Source: Poteriospumella lacustris (Eukaryota; Sar; Chrysophyceae; Chromulinales; Dinobryaceae). Taken from it: 64,000 bases of DNA. Made by a program: the position numbers and the translations under genes. The stretch is from NCBI GenBank assembly GCA_008000375.1, contig SMOI01000086.1, positions 19,121-83,120 of the forward strand, written 5' to 3'. Shown here one piece after another: positions 44,201 to 52,784 of the stretch; position 1 is the stretch's first letter, and each line of letters begins with the position of its first letter. The notes under the pieces are model-generated. The model was given only the letters and a program-made list of their open reading frames with translations. It was not told where the DNA came from and did not search any database.

Positions 44201-44772
44201 CGTAGCTCTGGAACAGCCCGTGGTACTTCACGTGCTCCTGCGGCGTCATGGCGAACGGCGGCAGCGCGTGTGGCTGTCCGATCGGAGGCACGGCGCCAGC
44301 TGCCGGCGGAGCAGCGACGGCTGCGGGCACCGGCTGGACGGCGACGGGCTTCGGCGGCGCCGGCAGATCGATGCCCGTGAAGCGCGGGAGACCCAAATTC
44401 TCCTTCTTAGTGGCCAACATGCGCTCTACGCACACGAAACAAACGCTGTGATGGACAGCGATCCAACGGTTCGTCCCAGCTGCGTCAAATACCTTTGGAG
44501 ATGGGGATTTCGCCGTTTTGGATCATCGTGATGAAGCGCAGCGCCGTGTAGAACTGACCCAGGCTCATCGTGGCAGACGGAGTCGACAACGACCAGATCT
44601 GCTTCAAGAAACCACGATCGATCGATGAACGCTGGAAAAACTGCACGGCCATGGCTCCTGAGAGCTCACTGCTGCCGGTGGGGTCGCTTCCCGGCGGGCG
44701 GTTGTTGGCGACATCCCACAGGAAGTCGAAGTACTGCTTCTCGGCAGGGGATTGCGGCACGTATCCGTCCAT
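41299..44772 (-). CDS. EPS15-like endocytic adaptor (EH domains, coiled coil, DPF repeats)
   Basis: Clathrin-pathway scaffold that would bind NPF-containing partners through EH domains and the AP-2 ear through DPF motifs. Three exons on the minus strand: 44493..44772, 44029..44425 and 41299..43945; joins at GTATTT/GTAG and GTGAGT/ACAG keep the frame, 1107 residues. EH1 (about 8-95) ends LRFITMIQNGEIPISK. EH2 (about 150-235) has two canonical EF-hand loops (DLDHDGFLSRDE and DEDKDGQLSSKE). Then TKRNHAMPPGLPPALHHFLV, a Pro/Ala linker, a roughly 230-residue coiled coil (about 440-680), and a C-terminal region with about twenty DPF motifs in GDPFGGAAAA repeats, ending DDPFAAFD. The order matches EPS15/Ede1-type proteins. 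Confidence 0.85.
41690..42170 (-). repeat. Coding minisatellite encoding DPFGGAA repeats
   Basis: About a dozen copies of a roughly 36-45 nt unit with the invariant core GCGGCGCCTCCGAACGGGTC (plus-strand reading), varying in the length of the GCGGCAGCG spacer. All length variants are multiples of three, so the DPF-containing frame is kept. Confidence 0.85.
43795..43868 (-). repeat. GGGGCCGAC microsatellite in coding sequence
   Basis: Tandem (GGGGCCGAC)n with variants, encoding a VGPVGSVGPSAPSAPSAP-type stretch in the EPS15-like linker. Confidence 0.7.
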
Positions 44773-46946
44773 CGCCTCGCAGGTCCCGATGCTATCACGA
44801 TCACCAAACCAAACCGAAAATGATCGCTCACTTCGTTATCGCCGCCATCTTCGAGAGACCCCACCGCGCCGCCGAAGACGAAGATATCCCCAAACGAACC
44901 CAGATCTAACCAGAACACTCAGAGTTACCCAAAGTCTGGTGATTCTGGGACACGACTGCGGTGGGGAGGGTCCATGACGACGATGACGGTGACTGGCGAC
45001 CGCCGATGCCGATGCTGCCCGATCCGAATCGGTGTGCACAAGTCAATTCTCCGGCGATATATGAGACATGTGGGAGTCGTAGAGCACAGGCAAGCTCGTT
45101 GACAGCATCGACAACCCCGCTCTGTCGTTTTCTAACTTTTTCTTTGACCGTGTTGAGCAGTGGAACACGCGAACACGCCAGGCACTCTGACGGAGGATGT
45201 GCTGAGGGTGGGACTGCTGAATCGGATGTGCCTCTCGGAGGGGCTTGTCTGACGCGTGAAAATGTGGAGACATTGCAGTTGTCGCCAAGGGCTCGGAGAT
45301 GTGCGAACCCAAGCGCCGCGGTTTTATCGATCTGGTTGTCTCCGGCTGCTGCCGCTGCTCAGACATGACTGGTCACAGTTCGTCAGTTGTGGTCACGCTG
45401 TTTCCGCGCAGATATCAATACTGTCGGTGTGTTGGCTATCGCCGTCACATGGCGTGTCCATGTGGCGCGGAAGGACGCCGCCTGTGACAGCGATCGGTCC
45501 ACCGCGTCCCCACCGGCATTGACGACGACGCCTTCAGGTTCCCCCAGCCCCATCTCGTCGCTCGTGGCTTCTTCTACTGCTACTTCCCCAGCGAGAGCTT
45601 CGCTGCTGCCCAGAAGCGCCTCTCCGGCGGCGACTGCCGGTCGACCCCCGCGACCGTCACCAGCGCCCTGCCGTCGCCGCCCGCTGAGCGTGTGTCTCCG
45701 ACAAGAACCGCTCCCGCTCAACCCACGTACAAGCAGCGTGCGTGGCCAGCTCCTCGTCTCCTCGCTGCCAGGCCACGTTGCACCGGCGGGTCGCGGTCGT
45801 CTCGTCCACCTGAGACGCGTCTGCCCCGCCGACTGCTGCCCGCTGCGCGCCCGCTGTGCTGGTGCACCGGCGCTGCGATCGACAGAGCCGTCTGTCGTCA
45901 GAGTGCCCGGCCGTTTGCCTGCTGATGGGAGCCAATGCTGATGGGGGCCAATGGGTCGCATGTCCTCGACGCTGCTGGTTCCTTCGCCATTTTGCAGCGG
46001 ACGACGTCGCAGGTGGAGGTCGCTGCGGGTGACGTCGCGAGACGCGCTCGACCGCCCAGTCAGCTCCGCCATCAGTTGCTGTGCGCATCGGACGACGATG
46101 CGGGTGGCGCTGCACAGGGCCTGGCGATAAAGCCAGGGCGGCGGCTGAATGGCGGCGCAACTTCGGCTGTCGGTGCACCTGCCGACGGCTCCGCTGGCCG
46201 GTGCACTTGCGGCCGCCGCGCGTCGTCGGGGCGTGTCTCGCCTGCGACCGAGTATCGCTGCTCTGCATTGGGCGCGGAAGACTGGCGGCTGTGGAGCCAC
46301 GGCCGCCTTGGTGCCCAACTGGGGTGAGGATGGCGACACTGTTCGGCCGTGGGGTGCGGGGACCTCTCCGACGGTGTCGGAGCAACGGTCACCCGTGAGA
46401 GCTCTGAGCATCGCCGCGGTCGTGCTGCAGCCGTCGATGGCTGTGTGTTCTTTGTCATCAGCTGTTTCTTCAATGTGGAGTGGGAAATGTCTGCGCGCTG
46501 GGGGATCCTTCTTCGTTTGCCCCCGCAGTGCCGACCCCCCATCTGAACAATCCTTCGTATTGTTTGGTCCTTTTCACCACGTTTACTTCAGTCTGATCGG
46601 GATATAACGATTTCCATGGATTAATACGTCTAAAAGACACCTAATGAAAGTTGAGCGATACAATTCTGACGAGTAGAACCAAAGTTCTGGTCATTCTTCG
46701 GTGCGGAAAACGTCAATCGTCAACAATTTCCAGAGAATTTTCATCGTAACTCGTCTTTCTCACTGCAGAACAATGCAGATCGAACGTAGATAGATGAATA
46801 CATGCACATAGTACATGGCGGGATGTTTTTCTAAACTTTTCTACCACAAATGGATGGTTTTCTATCGACTTTAGGAAAAGGTTACTACCGGACGTCGTTG
46901 GCTTCTGCTCGTTGCTTCGTCGACAGGATTGAGCATTTCTTCGAAT
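44773..46946. other. Region without a confident gene
   Basis: About 2.2 kb. 44773-45400 is presumably the promoter of the EPS15-like gene. 45383-46411 is open on the minus strand (342 codons) and partly open on the plus strand, but both translations are Arg/Pro/Ala/Ser-rich without recognisable domains, and codon composition gives no preferred frame. From about 46560 on GC falls sharply. A decayed gene is possible. Confidence 0.4.
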
Positions 46947-47185
46947 CGCTTATCAAGACCATAGTCCCGACACATACAAAACATAGATGAGTGAGATTTA
47001 CAGCTACAATATTGTAATTACGTGCGTAACAAGGCGAAACGACCGAATAAAACCACCGCCGATGTCGAAGCCGCTGTTATTGTGGGCCTCTAAATCGGCC
47101 ATCTGGGATATTTCACGGAGACTGCACCCAACAATCCTTGGTTCAAGCCAACAGGAAGCATAGGGAATGACGCCGGTTCAAGAAG
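46947..47185 (+). repeat. Dispersed direct repeat, copy 1 (degenerate)
   Basis: About 85-90% identical to 48331-48552, with an extra insertion (AATATTGTAATTA, about 47012-47024) that breaks the open frame seen in copy 2, and a stop in GGCCTCTAAATCGG. Confidence 0.8.
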
Positions 47186-47354
47186 AGTCCGTAATAACGA
47201 CACACGGGCCACGAAACACCCAAGGTTGGAACGACGTCACAGTCTGGGGTGGGTGCGTTTGGGAGTTCTGTGTCTCCTGGGTCCTGTGTCATAGGTAGTG
47301 ACACCTACGGCCGACTACACTACGAATCCGCCGTTGACAATCGAATGTTGAACA

Positions 47355-47600
47355 TTGAGGTTCAAGGTGAGCCCCAGCAGACATTCGGAGACTGTCAAGA
47401 CGCATCATCAGAGAATGGAAGTGCCACATTTTATTGTGGCTGTTGAAATGGAAAACTATTTTAAGAACAACGTGCAGATAGCTTATCCCGCACAGTTGAT
47501 GAACGAGCTGCTTGATGCTGCTCTAAGCAACGAAGTTGCTTTCGATCCGAAAGTAACGGGCGATCAGACCCTCAGTCTCGAGTTCATGGAAGGTACCTAG
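47355..47600 (+). CDS. Short ORF in repeat-rich region, doubtful
   Basis: 81 codons, including VPHFIVAVEMENYFKNNVQI and PAQLMNELLDAALSNEVAFD, which look like a natural helical protein. Lies between the two copies of the 230-bp direct repeat. May be an exon of a larger decayed gene; I cannot find convincing neighbours. Confidence 0.25.
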   Translation: MRFKVSPSRHSETVKTHHQRMEVPHFIVAVEMENYFKNNVQIAYPAQLMNELLDAALSNEVAFDPKVTGDQTLSLEFMEGT

Positions 47601-47686
47601 ATTGTCTTGCCTAGCAATCGTCATTAAACCTTTGGCAACATCGATGTTTTGTCTGTGTAGGACTTGGCTTGGACGTGGACAATGTT

Positions 47687-47803
47687 ATCGTTTTCCATGA
47701 CTTTCATGGCGACCAGGAGAGTTTTTGCTGTCGATACGTGAATGTTGTTCACGTATCGACAGCAAAAACTCTCCTGGTCGCCATGAAAGTCATGGAAAAC
47801 GAT
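47687..47803. repeat. Perfect 56-bp hairpin with 5-nt loop
   Basis: 47687-47742 is the exact reverse complement of 47748-47803; the loop is TGTTG. No mismatch in 56 positions. Confidence 0.95.
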
Positions 47804-47954
47804 TGCGAAAGCAATCTATCCATGGATTTCCTCCGCCAAAGAGGCCTCATTCTCGAAGGGTCACGCCTGGATCGCTTGGAGCAAGGCTTCGCGCAACTGA
47901 GTCCCACCCCACCGTCATGAAAATTCAAGCCGACATGGTAAATTTTTGGATTGG

Positions 47955-48190
47955 GTGAAAACCCAACGGAGTTCACAAGCACCTGCAACTCAGGCAGCAC
48001 TGCCATTGGCAGCTCTGACCGCGGCAGCGGACCTTCTGGCGCATGCCGCTGCTCCTCCTCCTGCTGCTGCTGGCCCCAGCGCCGGAGTCGCGTCAGCATG
48101 CGCCGGAAGGTCTGCTGCCGCGGTCGGATTCACCAACGGCAGCGCTGCCTGAGTTGCAGGCGATTGTGAAGTCCAGTTGTGTTTTCATCG
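47955..48190. repeat. Imperfect inverted repeat, about 95-bp arms
   Basis: The left arm (about 47955-48046) and right arm (about 48094-48190) share CCTGCAACTCAGGCAGC, GACCGCGGCAGC and ACCTTC.GGCGCATGC blocks in inverted order. Minus and plus readings give related peptides (HAPEGPLPRSELP against HAPEGLLPRSDSP), so a coding segment may have been duplicated in inverted form. Confidence 0.7.
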
Positions 48191-48330
48191 CTGGTTGCAG
48201 CCCAAGCAACATTCGAAGGTTTGTTGGAAGAAGATTTCCCACCCCTTCGTGGCCGAGGCCGAGGTCGGACCGACCTCCAGTTGTTCGCCAGCGAAGATCA
48301 AGCAGAGATGAAAACAGGATTTCGCTAAAA

Positions 48331-48552
48331 CGTTTATCAAGACCATAGTCCCAACACATACAAAACATAGATGAGTGAGATTTACAGCTACGTGCGCGAC
48401 AAGGCGAAACGATCGAATAAAACGACTGTCAGTGTCGAAGCCGCTGTTATTGTGGGCTTCTCAATCGGCCATCTGGGATTTCACGGAGACAGCACCCAGC
48501 AATCCTTGGCAAAGCCAACAGGAAGCATGGGGAATGACGTTGGTTCAAGAAG
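48331..48552 (+). repeat. Dispersed direct repeat, copy 2
   Basis: Counterpart of 46947-47185. It contains the start of the 101-codon open frame at 48371. Confidence 0.8.
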
Positions 48553-48676
48553 GTTTACTTGCGGCTTCCAGAGTGTCGAAGCGATGCATAATCTTCGACA
48601 GGGTCTCCCTTTAATAACAGTCCAATTCCATGGATTCTGCAGCCGCCCTTGCTTCTGTGTTGTCGGATTTTCTTAG
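48371..48676 (+). CDS. Short ORF of unknown function within direct repeat
   Basis: 101 codons starting MSEIYSYVRDKAKRSNKTTV and containing a mildly hydrophobic stretch EAAVIVGFSIGHLGFHG. The first 60 codons correspond to the repeat; copy 1 has a disrupted frame. No family recognised. Either a small gene or a remnant of a mobile element. Confidence 0.3.
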   Translation: MSEIYSYVRDKAKRSNKTTVSVEAAVIVGFSIGHLGFHGDSTQQSLAKPTGSMGNDVGSRRFTCGFQSVEAMHNLRQGLPLITVQFHGFCSRPCFCVVGFS

Positions 48677-48681
48677 AGCAT

Positions 48682-48862
48682 TAAACGACAAGATATGAAA
48701 CTTGGTATTCAAACCGTCTTCCTACCCTCGGAGCATTTCATTAGAGTATTTCTTTGAAGGAACCGATGCACGCCGAAGTCACAGTTGCTGAAAGAACTAT
48801 TCAAATGAGATGATCCAAGGGTGGGAAGACGGTTTGAACACCAATTTCCTGTCGTTTTCTGA
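48682..48862. repeat. Imperfect inverted repeat
   Basis: 48682-48755 pairs with 48790-48862; the strongest match is TTCAAACCGTCTTCC against GGGAAGACGGTTTGAA. Left flank AAACGACAAGATATGAAACT, right arm reverse complement AAACGACAGGAAATTGGT. Resembles a small non-autonomous element or a hairpin relic. Confidence 0.65.
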
Positions 48863-49560
48863 AATGCAATAGCCAAAAGTCACAAGAAAGTTGGTCAAGT
48901 AAGGTAAGGTAAGGTGGCAGAAAGTGTTGGGTCTTACATTCGAAAAGTATTGTTGGCGTATGCCATTCTACAATGTGATTTCGGTCTCTAATCTCTGGAC
49001 TCTGGACTCTGGTCTCTGGTCTCCCCGTCTCGACGGTCGCTTTCATGGCTGTGGTACCTTTATCGTACGGTTTGTGTACGTTTCAGGCGAAACGGGAAAC
49101 GATCCGAGGAACATCAGCTGGGGCTCCTTCCTATTTTCCCAAATACTCAGAACATCCCAGAGACGGGCCAACGTAAAACCGTTGAGCACCGACACACACA
49201 CCGGTCAGTGCGACGGTGGCAAAGAGGTCAGCGGGCCCTTGGGGGCGGCGGCGAGGTAGCGAGGAGGCGCCCGCAACGGACCTGTGCTGCCGTTCTGCTC
49301 GGTGAAACTTGCGAGCGATAACGTTACCCGACCTCGCGACTTGCGACTGATTCTCTTTGGGGGTTCTCTCGACCACTATCGTATCGAACACGTGATTCCT
49401 TCCGCCCTTTGAGGCCACGTCCCAGTTCATCAGGTTCTTGTGGTGACTGAGGCCAGTTTTTTCATTTTTCTTTAGCTCCGCCTTCGTTGCGACGCAGCCC
49501 CCGCTCGCCAAATTTTCAATCTCTCGGTTTCAGTTCAAATAAAATCAGTTACTATTCAGT
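48863..49560. other. Intergenic, upstream of hemerythrin-like gene 1
   Basis: About 700 bp. Contains GTAAGGTAAGGTAAGGTGG (about 48899-48915) and a CTCTGGACTCTGGACTCTGG repeat (about 48994-49020). No gene recognised. The AAATAAAATCAG stretch just before the ATG at 49561 may be 5' UTR. Confidence 0.4.
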
Positions 49561-51378
49561 ATGGAGCGATGGGGTTCAGATCCTTCACTGCCAAGGGGCC
49601 AAAACGACATTTTCATGCTGTCGGGAACGATAAAGAAGTTGGACGACGACGGCGACTTTCAATGGGCCACCGCCGTGTGGCTCACGTACCACGAAGCCTT
49701 TCGCCGAGAATTAGCTCGGGCAGTGCGCGCCTTTGATCGGTTCGACCCCGTGGAGGACGCCTGGAAGGCCATCGCCATGTACCGTTGGCTCGGAGAGTTC
49801 CTGCTGCCAGTGCTGCAGCACCACGAGCGCGGCAAGCAGTTGTTCACGAAGCCCTTCTACGCATCCAAGGGCCACACCATCCCCGACAGCCTCAACTACT
49901 CGGAGACCTTCGTGCTCGAGCCCGCCGCGCGCATCATGCAGCTGGCGAAGGAGTGCATGCAGCTGGCCATGAGCGACAACCTCTTCCCGAAGAAGATCCG
50001 CGAGGCCGCGCTCGCCCTCGAGACCGAAGTCGGCGCGCTCTCCTCTGTCCTGAACGCGCACTACGACGCCGAGGAGGTCTTCTGGCCCCGCGTCTTCGAG
50101 GCGGAGGGGCTGGACGTGTGGAACATCCTGCTGCACAAGATGCTCACCTTCAACCGCCGCCACAGCGCCCGCATCAGCAACCACACCTTCGCGATGGTCT
50201 TCCACGCCATCGGCTACAACCTCAAGAACCTCAGCGCCGAGGACCCGCTCGACCGGCCGTGGTGCGGGCCCAAGATGCGCTTCGTCTTCGTGAAGAAGGC
50301 GCCGTTCATCGTCAAGGCGCTGCCGCTCGTCAAGTGGATGCACGACTACCTGCGCTACAAGAACATGGTCAACTCCATCTACGTCGGCCACGAGGACATT
50401 CTCGACCACGAGCGACGGTACCGCGCCGAGGAGCAGCGGCTCGCGCGGCGTCAGGCGCAGGGCGACCAGTGGACGCGCTGGCTGCGGCCGCTCTTCGGCG
50501 CGCGCCGCAACGCGTACGGCCTGGCCTCCTCGCCCAAGGCCGGCGGCGTTTCGGACACCGCGACGCCGACGGTGCCGACGCTGTCGCTGTCGGCGGCGGC
50601 GGGCGGCGGCTGCGTCGGCTTCTGCGACCCCGAGCTGTACGCGGGCGACGACAGCGGCAGCGCGCGCAGCCACCGCTCGACGCGCCTCGTGCAGCAGCCG
50701 TCGATCGTCTTCGCGCCACAGTTCCACCAGGCGCTGGCTGCCGCGGACGACGACGTCGTCTCCTTCGACGTGGCATTCAAAGGCGACGCGACGCCGTCCG
50801 AGTCGCCGAAACACGCGAAGGAGCGACGCGACAGCAATGCGGCGCCCTCGCCGAAGGCGGCGGCTGCCGCGGTGGCCCTCGTCGACGCCGACAGCGCTGA
50901 CCCACAGCGACGCCGCTTTTCGCTGTGGCCGCTGGCGCTGTTCTCGACGCGGTCGGGCGGCTCGTCCTCGTCGAGCGCCGTCGGCACGCCGACGACGGCC
51001 GCCGCGGCCGCCGCGGCCGAGCGCAGCGTCCTCAGCGGCGCCGATGCGACGGCGCCGATCGGCCGCGCGGGATCGACGTCGTCGGCGACGGTCGCCCTGT
51101 CGCCGGGCCGCGACGCGTCGCTATCGCCGGGCCCCGAGCAGCCCGAGACGCACAGCGCCAAGCGCAGCGACTCGGTCACCGCCGCGGACGCGCGACTGGC
51201 CGCCGCCTCCGCCGACGCGGCGGACGCGGAACTCGACCGCGCGTTCAATGGCGGCAAAGTCGTCACCAAGAAGCCGCTGGCGCCCGTCGAGCCCAAAGCG
51301 ACGTCCGCGCTGCCGCTGGGCCCCGCCGGCAAAGTGGCGCCGAGCAGCGGCGGCGTGGCACTCGCCAGCGGCCGCTGA
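49561..51378 (+). CDS. Hemerythrin-like protein 1
   Basis: 605 residues, single exon. The N-terminal 250 residues resemble an HHE/hemerythrin four-helix bundle: H44 in TYHEAFRREL, LLPVLQHHER (about 82-90), and NAHYDAEEVFWPRV (about 165-178), which carries the H...E-E ligands typical of the last helix. The block AWKAIAMYRWLGEF and a later PWCG motif plus LRYKNMVNSIYVGHED are shared with the paralogue at 61197. The C-terminal 300 residues are Ser/Ala/Pro-rich and disordered. Hemerythrins bind two irons and oxygen or act in iron and redox sensing; whether iron is bound here is untested. First helix His is shifted by one position between the paralogues. Confidence 0.5.
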   Translation: MERWGSDPSLPRGQNDIFMLSGTIKKLDDDGDFQWATAVWLTYHEAFRRELARAVRAFDRFDPVEDAWKAIAMYRWLGEFLLPVLQHHERGKQLFTKPFYASKGHTIPDSLNYSETFVLEPAARIMQLAKECMQLAMSDNLFPKKIREAALALETEVGALSSVLNAHYDAEEVFWPRVFEAEGLDVWNILLHKMLTFNRRHSARISNHTFAMVFHAIGYNLKNLSAEDPLDRPWCGPKMRFVFVKKAPFIVKALPLVKWMHDYLRYKNMVNSIYVGHEDILDHERRYRAEEQRLARRQAQGDQWTRWLRPLFGARRNAYGLASSPKAGGVSDTATPTVPTLSLSAAAGGGCVGFCDPELYAGDDSGSARSHRSTRLVQQPSIVFAPQFHQALAAADDDVVSFDVAFKGDATPSESPKHAKERRDSNAAPSPKAAAAAVALVDADSADPQRRRFSLWPLALFSTRSGGSSSSSAVGTPTTAAAAAAAERSVLSGADATAPIGRAGSTSSATVALSPGRDASLSPGPEQPETHSAKRSDSVTAADARLAAASADAADAELDRAFNGGKVVTKKPLAPVEPKATSALPLGPAGKVAPSSGGVALASGR

Positions 51379-52083
51379 GGCCCTCGCCGGACCCCCCCTA
51401 CCGCTTCATCGATCTGTTCGCCCCCGTTGCCTCGCGCCGCATCGCATCGCTGAACCGTCACTGTTGCGCTCGTTTCATTGATTTTCCTCTTTTTTCTTTT
51501 TCGCTGTTCCCCGCCGCTCGACGCGGGCCGCGGGGCTCCGTCGGTGCGGCCGTTTCGCTTTTTGTTTACCGCCGCCGCGTGTCGCGCGGTGTGTCCCGCA
51601 TCTGCATCTCTTTCTCTGTGTCGCTGTGTCGCTGTGTGTCGTTTTGTCTGTGCCTTGTCGTGCGTCTCGGCCGGTCGGGACGCCTTCCTCGCCCGCCGCC
51701 GGTGTCGCCGCTGATTTCTTCCCGCGCGGTGCGCTACGCCCGTCGCTTGTACATCGCCTTGTCCCCCCGCCCCCCGCCCCCTCGTTGGTTTCGTCTGGCG
51801 CCCCGCCGCCCCCTCTGTACATGTCCGCATCTCTTTCCTAGACACACATCGGTCGCCCTGTGGGCCTCGCCGGTCCCGCCGCTCTCCCGCCAGTGTAAAG
51901 TGCTTCAACTGGTTCTCCCTCTCCACACCGACGACGCACCGTGTGCAGCACAGGCCGCCGTGTGCTGCTCACAGCGATGGCTGCAGCACACGGACAGACG
52001 AGTCCGCGCCGTTGTACCGCGAGATGAAGTTGGGGGGTGGTACCGTCCCTTCCCCTCGGGGGCGCCCCTGTAGCCTCATATGA
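51379..52083. other. Intergenic / 3' UTR, pyrimidine-rich
   Basis: About 700 bp, with TTTTCTTTTTC and CCCCCGCCCC-type stretches and a TCTGTGTCGCTGTGTCGCTGTGTGTCG repeat (about 51612-51640). A part around 51930-51985 (ACAGGCCGCCGTGTGCTGCTCACAGCGA) recurs at about 58312-58345. No gene recognised. Confidence 0.45.
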
Positions 52084-52089
52084 TCCGAT

Positions 52090-52256
52090 GGATGCCGACG
52101 AAAATGGCCTTTCTGGCCATCTCCTTGTCCTCTTCTTTTCGGACTACTTATTCTCCTCTTCGGATTCTTCGAGTTAGGGAGTTGATGCTCACTTGTTGCC
52201 GCTTGCTTGGACGGCCCTCCTCATTGTCCCGAGGATGCTCCATTACTTCCGAGTAT
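52090..52256 (-). pseudogene. Relic of the PD-(D/E)XK gene family (5' end)
   Basis: Minus-strand sequence from an ATG at 52243 matches the first about 55 codons of the gene at 54269: MEHPRDNEEGRPSKRQQ against MEHHRGDSEEDRPGKRQK, and further on ARKAIFVGIH against ARKAIFVTIH in a different frame. The frame breaks in the coiled-coil part. The rest of the gene is missing. Confidence 0.75.
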
Positions 52257-52784
52257 CTTCTGTGGACGACACACAAGAATCATCTGTAGACTGCACAATT
52301 AGATGTTGCCATAACGCCAACGGAAGGAAGGGTTCTGGCCGGTGGGTCGTTAGAGGAGCGTTCTAGTAGCTGCCTCGAGTAGCTGATTGAGTCCGTTGGT
52401 GCTCCTATTGGCGCTCTCTCTGAACCCTAACGTCAATGTCTCCCACACCCCTTATCACTGTCCACATTGCGTTTCCACCCGTATTAGTTAGTCGCCCGTC
52501 GGGCAGCAGCAGCTCTTGTGTGGAGTCGCTACGGTTGTGGGTGTTCGCACACCCGCCTGCCCAGACGTTTTGGCCCCTGACTCTGCGAGACTCCAACTTT
52601 CCCCGCGAGGGTCTTTCCACGTGCAATACAAGAGCCCCGCACGTCGCGCTCCTAAGCCACGGTGCAGTAGTTGACATTAATTGGTTACAGTGGTGCCGTA
52701 TCCAGTATCATGTATCATCATCTGTTCGACCAGTCCATCAGTTCCCAACCTCTCCGTTCACCAAGACACAGTGAATGGACAACA
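52257..52784. other. Intergenic region in accessory island
   Basis: About 530 bp without a supported gene. Includes a small CTCGAGTAGCTGATTGAG stretch (about 52374) and T/C-rich sequence. Confidence 0.4.

Noticed and set aside
41223-44205. Two long plus-strand open frames (Arg-rich and Gly/Val-rich)
   Set aside because: Shadows of the DPF minisatellite and coiled coil of the EPS15-like gene.
45383-46411. 342-codon minus-strand open frame
   Set aside because: No domain, odd Arg/Ser/Ala composition, and overlapping open frames on the other strand are equally plausible. Left as an unassigned region.
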